56,413 bases of DNA from Pseudomonadales bacterium. GTDB taxonomy: Bacteria; Pseudomonadota; Gammaproteobacteria; Pseudomonadales; Azotimanducaceae. A model generated the notes under the pieces. That model saw nothing but the letters and a program-made list of their open reading frames with translations, ran no database searches and had not been told where the DNA came from. Numbering within the stretch: position 1 is the stretch's first letter; each line of letters begins with the position of its first letter. The stretch is taken from NCBI GenBank assembly GCA_019090615.1, contig JAHRVQ010000010.1, forward strand, positions 1 to 56,413, written 5' to 3'. The position numbers and the translations under genes were made by a program. Positions 28,501 through 37,800 of the stretch are shown here, in pieces.

Positions 28501-31500
28501 AAATTTTCTATTATCAGTTCGCCGATCTGGGACACTGAAGTTAAAGAGGCCACAGTTTTAAGCGTTGTATCACCAGGCACGATTTCTCGATGCTGCACAG
28601 CAGTGCCATCAAGATTACGAAATAACAGATCACTATCAGCATAATCCCGTGCCAACGTATAAGACGCCAGCCAGCCACAAGGTTGAAGCGCAATTTCCAA
28701 CAGCACACAGTTAGGCATAGTAGAGGAGCTATTTTCACGGAAATACCAGGCGTCAGGTTCAATATCGTATAGGACCTCAACCCTGCCGCCCGCTTTCATA
28801 CTGGCCATTTCACCTTCTAACAAGACTATCCTGGTCATAAAATGATACGGCGGACCTGGCAAGCGCGGGCTTCTTAAAGGCCCATCATAATGGGCAAAAC
28901 CCTCACCAAATGCCAATGAAGGTTTACCCCATGCACAGTTTAATAAAGATGCATAGTCCAGCGGAAAATCATCTATATATGCGAGTGGCCGATTATCATC
29001 AACCACATCCAATAACTCTGGCATGCTGGACAGAGGCCAGTCAGGCACGAGTTCCAAACCAAGACTCTCACATAAAAAAGCCTTCCGTCCATCAACCGAA
29101 CACAACACATGAGCGAATATTTTCGGCTGCTGATCAACAAACTCTGCGTCTATAAACACCTCATAGACCAGTTGTTGGGAACTGGGTAACGCCTGACCAC
29201 GACAGACAAACTGATATGCAATATCTTTCACTGGCTGAAACCGCCAACCATCCCGTTGCAAACTATAACCTCGCGCACTCATATAAAATGCCATCGCCTG
29301 TAAACAGGCATCCGCCATTAACGTACCCGGCATACAGGGGTCATTTTTAAAGTGACCGGAAAAAAACCAGTCGGCCTCGCTAAGATCCTTAACAATCCGC
29401 AAATAGCCTCTTCCCTCAGGCCCCCCTTGCGGTTCAAAATGCGTCACTTCACCTAGAAAATTACCTTGTTCAGAGGGTGAAACTGGCGTTCGGGTATGGG
29501 TCTGGGCGAGATTAAATTCTGATCCAAAACAAAGCTGCAAATCACCTTTAAGATACGCGGCAATATCGTTTTGACTAAAGCTGGTTTTATTACATAAGGC
29601 TACTGGCGCAACCGCTTCAAAGCCTGGTCGATAACTAGCCTCTGCAGGATCCCATAATACTCCTGCTGAATCGGCTAATTCTGCGGGGGTAAAAAATCCA
29701 GCCTGACCATTGCGAACTGATATGCAGGTTTTACCATTACGCATACAATCGTAATGAAAGAAAAATAGTCGTACATCACCCTGCTGAGCATGGCCGTCGA
29801 CTTTAATTTCATAACCCAGCGTATCACCTGGCTCCGGTAAATCTTCATGAAAAACCAGCTCACAGCCTAACAGGCGATACGCCCGCTCCCCCTGATTATG
29901 AAAATCTATACCTAACCAGGAAATAAGCAGTAAATCGGCCTGGCCGCATTCAATAAAAATACCTGGTGGCATGCGGCCCTGATGTAAATACCAGCTATCT
30001 TTTGCCACATCAGTTTCAGTCCATATGGTGCCTTTACCCATAGAACCCGCTTCGCCCTCGATGCCTAAAACGCGATCACAGAGTAACAATGGCGGCTCCG
30101 GCATACGCACCTGGATATCATATTGATCCTGACATTCAAACAACTCGCCGAAGATAGAAGATATTTTACCGCCAGCCAACACTTCTAATTGCTGACGAGT
30201 AAATGCAGGCCCAGGATATGTAGGCGCTACGATATCAATTTCCGCCTCTGCGGCGACTGCTTTTAAAACAGTAGCTGTGACTGGCTTTTTTGCCAGCGAT
30301 TTAAACAATTGATCGGTTTTATTCGGCTGTGGCACCTGATTAGGCTGTGGCACCTGATTAGGCTGTGGCACCTGCCTCACAACAGGCACGGGTTCAGTCA
30401 GCGGCTGACCAGCGGTCAGTTGTACGCTGGCTGTTTCAGCACCAGCAAATAGATGTGTCTGAATGCGCTGCATAGATTCTGCATAGGCCTGTTGCGCCTG
30501 TTGCTGGGCAGTAAGAAAGGCCTGATGGCCTTCCAGCATTTTTTGATGGCCTGATAACAATAATTGATATTGTGCAGGCAAACCGGAATTAACTTTGGGT
30601 TGTTCAGTCGTTACTTTATTTACCACAGCATTTACAGCAAGGTTCTTTGCGAGCACTGGATTTTCAAGCACTGGGTTTTCAAGCAACGGGTTTTCAAGCA
30701 CTGGTTCTTTTTGCCGAGTAGTCAATGGCGTCTGTCGCTCTGGATGCTTTAATTCAACTGCCAGGGCAGGACGCTCGACTACCTTAGCTACTGCCAATGT
30801 TTCTATTGGCTGCTCTGATAAGCCTGAAGCTATCGATGAATCCACAACCAATGGCTCCAAAGGTTGTGCATTGGTATATGCCAGAAGTGGCGCTGCGGGC
30901 ATTAACAAACCCTGTTCAGGGCCAACAGCACTCACTGGTGGGCGATAACATGGGGCATCATTTAGCAAAGACATTCTATTCACCACAGCATCACTTTTCG
31001 ATGTTTGTTTCGCAGCAACTGGCGGCAGCCTTAATGCAAAAGACAATTTCTTTTCATTGGCTTCTATTGCTGGGTTTTTATTAGGCCCAGACTGTTCATC
31101 CGGCTCAGGCTGTTTATTAAGCTCAAGCTGGGACAGATCAATATCCACACCGGCACACCAGAGGCTTGCTGCAGCTCGATAAAGCTGGGTAACAGAGGGC
31201 ACAGCGGGATGATCCAGCGAAACAACCAGATGCTCTTTATCACCCAGGATATCGCTAATGGACGCCGACAGACTATTACGCGGTCCATGTTCTACAAAAA
31301 TTCTTACCCCTTCCTGCCAGGCCAAATTAACAATATGCGGAAAATCAACAGTTTGGAGGGCTTGACCTGTCAATGCCTCGGCAACTGATGTATCTGTTAG
31401 CTGATAGACACCGCCCAAATAGTTAGAATAAAAACGAATATTATCAGGTGCGACAGTTTCTCGGGTATGCAAACTCCGCCAGCTGGACTCGAAAGGTTTT

Positions 31501-34500
31501 ACCACTTCGCAGTGAACTGCCAGATCATGTCCCAACGGAATGACCTCCGGTTTCCCGAGTTTTGCAAGCACTGCCTCACAGGCACTGGGTTTACCCCCAA
31601 TAACCAGATCACCGTTAGATTGAATAATAGTTATATAGGCAAATTTCTGTTCCGCAACGGCAGCCTTAACTGCTTCAACCGGCGCCAATATACGCAAATT
31701 TACCCAATCAACAATTTCTCCCGCTGCAAGCCCCCATGCTTCCCGCACTGAAGTAAATTCTTCTGCCAGCGCAGACTGATACAGGTTTGATCCAGCTATA
31801 TCTTCGAGTAATGAATCCATATTTTGCCAGGCACCAAAAGCAAACATTGCATTGGTTTCTCCTGAAGATAAGCCAATGGCATCGGTAGCCGTTAATCCCA
31901 ACAGTTTACTACTGAGTTGATAATGCAATTGACATAAATAAGAGCAACCCGCGAGCTGAAAGTAAGGCAGCCTATGTCGATCATCGGCAGGATTAAAGGC
32001 AACTTGCATCGCTGCGGCGGCCTTTGGCATTTGACTAGCCAGGGCAGCTGCTTGCAGCGGAAAACCAAAAAACAAGTCACGCCCCATGCCGGGATAGGCA
32101 GCTGCAGCACCTGTAAATACCGCCGCTATTCGTGGTTGTTGGTTAGCCTTATCAATTTTGATACATAAAGAGCTTTCGGAAAAGCTGATTCCATCCAGTG
32201 ACCAAGACTTTAATTCTGGTTTTGCCAGCAGCCATTCAATGGCACGCTGTCGCAATTTATCTAAACCCTGGCCATTTCCCACCAGCGCAACACGACAATT
32301 ACCGTTAGTAGACCTAATGCCTGCTTTTAATGCTTTAACTAAAAGCGACCTGGTCTCGGCCGCGTAAGTGTTTATATGTGGCTTATCTGTAACCGCAAAA
32401 GCCTTTTGCCCACCCAATCCAGGCATCAAACGCCATGCTTGTTGCTCGCCAAAAATTGATCTGTTATGAATTAACGTTGATTCAGGCTTGATGCCTCTTG
32501 CTGCAGTTTCACCGGGTCTAAGACCTGCACGCAGCTGTTGAATGCCTGCCGCCAGGTTATATAAACCCGCAGCCGCATGGGCTGCGGTAAATTCTGTAGG
32601 TGGCCTGTTAAATTCCGCGACACCAACTAACGGCTCCAATGATGGCTCTTCTGATGATGGCTCTTCAGATGATAGCTGGGCATTGATTTCTGCTTCATCT
32701 ACCTCAACTGCCACTACCTGAGCTAGTATCTGATCACCATCCTGCTTAGCCTGCGCGACAGATTTAACTGCCAGCAACACCGCAGCATCCTGAACCACAG
32801 TTGTTGAAACAATATTAGAATGCTTCGATTCAGGTGTTACAATTTCACCACGGACAGTTGAAATTGCTGTTTGATGGACAGGTTCAGCCGACAAATCTAC
32901 AGCGCCAACCAGGGCTACATCTATCTCATTATTCTGAATCGCGGTAATTGCAAGTTCCAGTGCACCATCACCTGATAACTCTTCTCTTGATACAGCAAAT
33001 CCAGGGCCGGTAATATTAAGCAGCAAGTTTAGCCGATTTGCGGGTATATTTGGCATCTTGCCTAAAACGCCCGCAGCGGTTAACGGCGGCAGTGTCGTTT
33101 CATCAATATCAAGTCCCAATTCCGACGCCCGCCAACGTAGACCGTAGCGACATACTTCAGCATCCGTCTGCATGCCAATATAAATACCACACCGATCTTT
33201 ATCGATGCCGTCCAGAGCAGATTGCACCTCAGGTAATAGTTCCAGTAATACCAATTGCTGGCCTAAGGCTTCTTTTAGATCATTTGGCGGAAATACTAAC
33301 CCCGAGGTAGAAATTGACACTGCATTTTTTGAGGTTTTTTCCTGCGCCAAAGGCACTGCTGGTGAAGGTGATAATGCACAAATGCGCTCAGCAAATTGAT
33401 CCGCCGTATTATCCCTGTCTGTCTTCACTGCTAGCGCCACAATCGCCACCGGCACTTTATTTTGCGTCCCTGGAGTCGCTTCCAACAATAAGTCTTCGTA
33501 CTCTTGCTGAACGATTAAATGCGCGTTATTACCACCAAAACCAAAACTGCTGACCGCCGCCGTTCTTGGACCATCACTATGCCAGGGCCGACTATTTTCA
33601 GGCACTTCAAAACCGTTAGTTGTCACTGCTGCAATAGTAGGATGGGCATTTGCCGTAGCAGGAATCGTCTCATGCTCAAAAGCCAACAACATTTTTAACA
33701 GGCCTGCAACGCCAGACGCCGTAATGAGGTGCCCTAAATTGCCTTTGAGCGAACCAATCGGCAAATTTTTACTGGTATCAAACACCTCAGCCATACTCTT
33801 AAGCTCAATACCATCACCTGTTTCCGTGCCCGTAGCATGACATTCAACATATTGTACTGATGCAGGGGTCATAGCGGCCATACGGTAAGCATTTTTCATA
33901 CAGGTTATCTGCCCAGCAGCAGAAGGCGATAAAAAACCGCCGCTACGACCATCATTCGATAGACCAACACCTCGAATAACACCATATATTTGATCACCGT
34001 CATTCCGAGCATCTGCCAGTCGTTTTAGCGCCACAAAGGCTGAGCCTTCAGCAGGCACCAGCCCATCCGCCTGTTCATGAAAAGGTCGGCTGATACCTTT
34101 TTGACTTAACGCATTAAGAGCGCTGAAACCCATGTGAATAAATAACGGATCAGCGGCGTTAGTCCCACCTGCCAGCATCAAATCAGCACTTCCATCCTGT
34201 AGCCGATCACAGGCTATCTTGATGGCATATAGCCCCGATGCACAGGCTGCATCAATAGCGAGGCTATTTCCCTGTAATTCCAGACCTTGCGCGACTAACA
34301 TGGCCGGTAAGCCAGACATAAAGCGATTATCGGCTGCAACATTAATACCGCCTGCTTTCGCTTTCCCAGACAACCCTAGCTCAGACAACCAGGTCTCCTC
34401 GGCTAGTTGGCTAAGGGCTCTGGTTGGATAAGATAAATTACCCATTACAACTCCAGCTCGATCTCGACTCGTAATACTGCTGGTTTCGGCCAGTGCCTGA

Positions 34501-34832
34501 CGTGCAGCTTCGAGGGACCACTGAAATACAGGATCCAGTTGATCTAATCTATTGGCAGCAAGTGCAAATTGATCAACATCAAAATGCTGATCAAAATCAC
34601 GAATATAGCCACCATGGCTAGACCAGAAACGATCTGATACAAATTTTCCCGGTTCCTCACTGGTTAATCTTTTTTGATCCACCCGCCAGTCATCCGTTGC
34701 AGCCGATCCTGTTGCAACCTTGCCGTCTACTATGGTCTGCCACAAATCCTGTACTGAAAAACACCCAGGCAAAATGCAGCCACGACCGACAACAGCGATC
34801 GGCTGAAATATTTGATTTTTTGAAACTGACAT
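25545..34832 (-). CDS. pfaC: PUFA synthase subunit PfaC-like, fused: KS-CLF-AT-DH-DH-PKS DH-acyltransferase
   Basis: 3095 residues. KS 10-460 has Cys197 (DAACASG) and HATGTETGDG. A chain-length-factor-like KS (about 480-860) has REELSG in place of the cysteine. An acyltransferase-like domain (about 905-1220) has Ser989 in GLSSGE. A Pro/Gln linker with 18-bp repeats follows (about 1340-1530). Two FabA-type double hotdog dehydratases follow: catalytic His1827 (FFSGHFKNDP) and His2220 (FFKAHFFQDP), each preceded by a degenerate half. A PKS-type dehydratase (about 2345-2640) has His2370, LFHGPAF and LLDAALH. A PlsC/AGPAT domain (about 2770-2990) has NHQTYAE (His2820, Glu2825) and VEGTR. It elongates and dehydrates the PUFA chain and may transfer it to lysophosphatidate. 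The fusion of AT and AGPAT resembles myxobacterial Pfa3, not marine PfaC. Start ATG 34832 is 12 bases after pfaA. Confidence 0.93.
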   Translation of the reverse strand: MSVSKNQIFQPIAVVGRGCILPGCFSVQDLWQTIVDGKVATGSAATDDWRVDQKRLTSEEPGKFVSDRFWSSHGGYIRDFDQHFDVDQFALAANRLDQLDPVFQWSLEAARQALAETSSITSRDRAGVVMGNLSYPTRALSQLAEETWLSELGLSGKAKAGGINVAADNRFMSGLPAMLVAQGLELQGNSLAIDAACASGLYAIKIACDRLQDGSADLMLAGGTNAADPLFIHMGFSALNALSQKGISRPFHEQADGLVPAEGSAFVALKRLADARNDGDQIYGVIRGVGLSNDGRSGGFLSPSAAGQITCMKNAYRMAAMTPASVQYVECHATGTETGDGIELKSMAEVFDTSKNLPIGSLKGNLGHLITASGVAGLLKMLLAFEHETIPATANAHPTIAAVTTNGFEVPENSRPWHSDGPRTAAVSSFGFGGNNAHLIVQQEYEDLLLEATPGTQNKVPVAIVALAVKTDRDNTADQFAERICALSPSPAVPLAQEKTSKNAVSISTSGLVFPPNDLKEALGQQLVLLELLPEVQSALDGIDKDRCGIYIGMQTDAEVCRYGLRWRASELGLDIDETTLPPLTAAGVLGKMPNIPANRLNLLLNITGPGFAVSREELSGDGALELAITAIQNNEIDVALVGAVDLSAEPVHQTAISTVRGEIVTPESKHSNIVSTTVVQDAAVLLAVKSVAQAKQDGDQILAQVVAVEVDEAEINAQLSSEEPSSEEPSLEPLVGVAEFNRPPTEFTAAHAAAGLYNLAAGIQQLRAGLRPGETAARGIKPESTLIHNRSIFGEQQAWRLMPGLGGQKAFAVTDKPHINTYAAETRSLLVKALKAGIRSTNGNCRVALVGNGQGLDKLRQRAIEWLLAKPELKSWSLDGISFSESSLCIKIDKANQQPRIAAVFTGAAAAYPGMGRDLFFGFPLQAAALASQMPKAAAAMQVAFNPADDRHRLPYFQLAGCSYLCQLHYQLSSKLLGLTATDAIGLSSGETNAMFAFGAWQNMDSLLEDIAGSNLYQSALAEEFTSVREAWGLAAGEIVDWVNLRILAPVEAVKAAVAEQKFAYITIIQSNGDLVIGGKPSACEAVLAKLGKPEVIPLGHDLAVHCEVVKPFESSWRSLHTRETVAPDNIRFYSNYLGGVYQLTDTSVAEALTGQALQTVDFPHIVNLAWQEGVRIFVEHGPRNSLSASISDILGDKEHLVVSLDHPAVPSVTQLYRAAASLWCAGVDIDLSQLELNKQPEPDEQSGPNKNPAIEANEKKLSFALRLPPVAAKQTSKSDAVVNRMSLLNDAPCYRPPVSAVGPEQGLLMPAAPLLAYTNAQPLEPLVVDSSIASGLSEQPIETLAVAKVVERPALAVELKHPERQTPLTTRQKEPVLENPLLENPVLENPVLAKNLAVNAVVNKVTTEQPKVNSGLPAQYQLLLSGHQKMLEGHQAFLTAQQQAQQAYAESMQRIQTHLFAGAETASVQLTAGQPLTEPVPVVRQVPQPNQVPQPNQVPQPNKTDQLFKSLAKKPVTATVLKAVAAEAEIDIVAPTYPGPAFTRQQLEVLAGGKISSIFGELFECQDQYDIQVRMPEPPLLLCDRVLGIEGEAGSMGKGTIWTETDVAKDSWYLHQGRMPPGIFIECGQADLLLISWLGIDFHNQGERAYRLLGCELVFHEDLPEPGDTLGYEIKVDGHAQQGDVRLFFFHYDCMRNGKTCISVRNGQAGFFTPAELADSAGVLWDPAEASYRPGFEAVAPVALCNKTSFSQNDIAAYLKGDLQLCFGSEFNLAQTHTRTPVSPSEQGNFLGEVTHFEPQGGPEGRGYLRIVKDLSEADWFFSGHFKNDPCMPGTLMADACLQAMAFYMSARGYSLQRDGWRFQPVKDIAYQFVCRGQALPSSQQLVYEVFIDAEFVDQQPKIFAHVLCSVDGRKAFLCESLGLELVPDWPLSSMPELLDVVDDNRPLAYIDDFPLDYASLLNCAWGKPSLAFGEGFAHYDGPLRSPRLPGPPYHFMTRIVLLEGEMASMKAGGRVEVLYDIEPDAWYFRENSSSTMPNCVLLEIALQPCGWLASYTLARDYADSDLLFRNLDGTAVQHREIVPGDTTLKTVASLTSVSQIGELIIENFKVVCSIDGEEVYTVETVFGFFPPDAMKAQKGLAINDKERLIFDAPANIQIDLVQRPAEYFSHPSLHLPDSKLLMLDRINFLDATAGEKGLGRILGEKDVAIDEWFFKAHFFQDPVQPGSLGIEAMLQLIQAFMLSQNMQQGFEHPRFEPIIIGEEAEWHYRGQVTPEKSLIRVDFECTEVAADETGCWVIGEARLWADGLKIYSAPRIGMKILADSAQLSHQPVADAVVAINDAVVSKQAMVGYPWQLNIDESSWIADHCPTYTLPALPMMVELDMMAAAVIGASAVTSRASDITPDRVLGEISQASVKSWLIFDEPIKRGRSSVQAQDDNIFDVQLYRSDTVIADAVSVDKENADRIESLIGNARFHLADTYSAPQLAEIQPLRDAKPVTGFYQSGRLFHGPAFQLMIELQLGTNGASAVLDLANNHVPTGCINPGLLDAALHCMPHDQMQLWDEAISPEHAAYPLKIESLKFFRPVPETGLVRVEARYIALSGGRLARTQLWLLQDDKQFAEFIITEVLMPKGPIGSLPAHSRRQFLVGERYIEGAGLGGFDGQQTTLQASAIAASNWLPGSMERAYAFTPEDALKSQDQLLERVAVAEHAARIIRIHPARVQTDVEGRCLNLPFNQLQINYVSKANATSATASGTASAINWQRIKEYWLGLASGEQHLMFDLGNALIRQFVRHIVLEDPQGFNQRLNQPAIYLANHQTYAESFLFLSAIVGLTGIPTSAIAKKQHQTGWIGDIDQLAEVEMGAASPLKILFLDRENPQHLLQILKEFRQTVATKPHSLLVHVEGTRAIQGGQQTEKVSSVFADLAIDCGLPIVPVRFSGGLPSQPNKRSAGYEKFDFPVGFGQQDHYIGAAITPQVLAGLNYKARSQIILDGINNLGPDGLADLPLPADAVFAAKVASQADQRSNVQKAILSAVQALPVVGDKMELLLAKLGLSDARLDGKSSVGELGTELAKKLNPAEVIALRLLGDSRE

Positions 34833-34844
34833 AAGGCCTGCTAT

Positions 34845-37800
34845 TTAAGCTTGTGAATACTTTCCGTTGAAGGCATGTATATTCACATCTTCCATCGTGG
34901 CAATAATTTGTTTTTCAACATTGGTGAATACGATTGACCAGGTAGCAGCAAGTTCGGTTGCCTTTTGCAACATCAATTCACACACTACGGGCCCTTCTGC
35001 CTGTTCTTCTCGATGCCAGCGCAATCGTCCCAACCGGGTCGGCAGCGACGCAAGCCCTGAGCGATTCCTTTCCCATAAAAGCGCCAATTGTAAACCGCCA
35101 TCAAGCAAGGCCACACGCCATCTTTCAAGGTCTGATTCATTGGGCATTTGTAACATGCCACTACAACCATCAGGAGAAATCCCAACTAATTTTTTCACTA
35201 CCTGTAAAGCTTCCCCGTGAAACAGAAAGTCTTTATATATTTTTTCCGGGCCCCATTCCCAGCGTGACATTTGACTATCTGCTGATCTCTCAGGGGCGAT
35301 ATACTCTTCTGTCAGAGCATTCTTTGACACATCAATAGTCAATTGATAATGGGGCACGGCATTTTCACCAAACAACTTAAATTGCATAAGGTCTGACGCT
35401 TCGTCAAAACTCCAGTTCACATCCAGCCAATCACCTTCAGTTTCATAGGTATTTAGCTGGATACCCTTCAGTACATTAAGATCTCTGACGCCAACAACAT
35501 TCCCCTGTGGATTGAGTGCAGCTGCAATAGCCAAACACCATTCATTCACCATTACCAGCGGTACAACAGGTCTACCCTGGATAAGATGGCTGGCAATTTG
35601 TGGATGATTTGAGACATGCACACGAATAGACATATTTTTATGTTCAAACAGGTTTTGAACAACCGGGCCGCCGCCATAAACAATTTCCACACACTCGCCC
35701 CGTCGGTTCTCCACCTCATCGGCAAATAGACAAGCGCCATCAGGAATGGGAATCAGGTCCACCCCCTGCGATTTAAATAGTGTCGCTAGCGATGGGTCCA
35801 CCATACCGCCTGCCCAGGGACCCCAGCCAATCGATTTAGCAATAAAACCGTCACCTCGGCTTACTTGTTCTGCCTGACAGATTCTACTCAGAATCTCATT
35901 AGCCATCGCATAATCCACCTGTCCCTGGTTACCCAATCGGGCCGAAACAGACGAGAAACAAATCAAACGAGATAAGGGGTCGGTTTGTGTTGCCTTGAGT
36001 AAATTATCCAGCCCTCTCACTTTAGTATCAAAAACCCGATCAAACTGCGCATCAGTTTTTTTCTGAATTTCTTTATCCGCCAGAACCCCAGCGCCGTGAA
36101 CGATCATATTTATCGGTCCAAAGGCCTTGCGAATCTCATCCACAGAATGCTCCACGGATGCAAGCGCTGTTATATCCGTTGGCAAATATAAAACCGTAGA
36201 ACCCATTTCTTCGAGCTTTTTAATATTAGCGCGTACTTCGCGGCCATTCAGAATTGCGCCTACTGCGCTATTCAACGCCATCGGTGTAACCTGCTTTCCC
36301 GCCTGTTGATAGCTTTTGAGTAACTGCTGTTTTAGATCCGCATCCGTTAAATAACCGGCTAATTCTGCCGGCTCTGCTGTTAAGGCTGTACGCCCAAGAA
36401 TAGCCAGCTTAAGCTGCGTTCGGCCAGCTAGTTCAGCAATACAGGCACTGGTCACACCTCTCGCACCACCACTAATAACCACAACACTGCCTGGCGCCAG
36501 GTTCTGTACAGGAGCCTCAGCGCCATCATTTGCCTCAGCGTTATTAACGGGTTCAGCCAGCAAGGTAATTCTTCGCTCCCTGGTTAGACCCACTTCAAGT
36601 TCTGGCCCACCAGCAATCAATTCAGAAAACAGACTAGTCGCAATCTGCATCTCACCTAAACGCTCGGTATCGATATCAATCGCTTTGACAGAAACCTCTG
36701 GCCATTCTTTGGCAGCTGTTTTAGAGAGTGCGGCAATACCCGTCGCATAACATAACTGAACAGACTTGCCTGACAACCCAAAGTCACCATGAGTTGCCTG
36801 TACCGTTACAAAAAGTTTACCGTTGCTAGCCATTTCGGCTGCGCAGGCTCGGCTCTGTGCAAAGGCCTCTTTATTCAATTCGATAAGCTCATCAACACTT
36901 GAGTCAGCAGAAATATTCAATCCGGTTAGCAGCACCACCGAACGTGCATCGGCAGGTGCATTGGCCGTGATTTTATATTTAATACCGGCCTCTGCTAACA
37001 ACTCGCCCAGGTGCTGAGCAACCCCTGATCGATCGCCAACCAGATAAAGCGGGGCGGCATGCCGGATATCACCTAAAGCGATACCCGCAGCTGGGCAAGG
37101 TTTTGCCTTTATCTCGTAACGCATAAGGTTCGGTGCTGTTTCATCTAAGCTGGTATTCACAGGGGTTTGCGCAGCACCAGACTCACCAGCGTTTGTTGTT
37201 TCAACTGTTGCCGTGGCAAAAGTAATAATTTCAGCGAGCGTATTAAGCTCTGCAAGTGCTGCGGTATCCATCTCACCCAGATGCGGTACCTGATCCTGTA
37301 ATGCCGAGAGGATTTCCACCCGTTTAATAGAATCAATACCAAGGCCGGCTTCCAGTTCCATATCCAGGCTTAACATCTCTTTTGGGTAACCGGTTTTTTC
37401 CGCCACCACGTCTAACAGCATCTGTTCAAAATCAAGCGCTGATGTCACTGTTTGAGTACTGCCCGCCGGCACCCCAGACGCCGCCATTTGCGGCTCGGCA
37501 GCACCAGCAAAGGTAATGATTTCCCCCAGCGTATTAAGTTCTGCAAGTGCTGCAGTATCCATCTCACCCAGATGCGGTACCTGATCCTGTAATGCCGAGA
37601 GGATTTCCACCCGTTTAATGGAATCAATACCAAGGCCTGCTTCAAGCTCCATATCCAGGCTTAACATCTCTTTTGGGTAACCGGTTTTTTCCGCCACCAC
37701 GTCTAACAGCATCTGCTCAAAATCAAGCGCTGATGTCACTGTTTGAGTACTGCCCGCCTGCTCCTCAGAAGCCGTCATTTGCGGCTCGGCAGCACCAGCA

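Noticed and set aside
32000-32400. Separate PfaB protein
   Set aside because: The AT-like domain here is continuous with the KS and CLF domains of one 3095-residue frame, so there is no separate pfaB gene.
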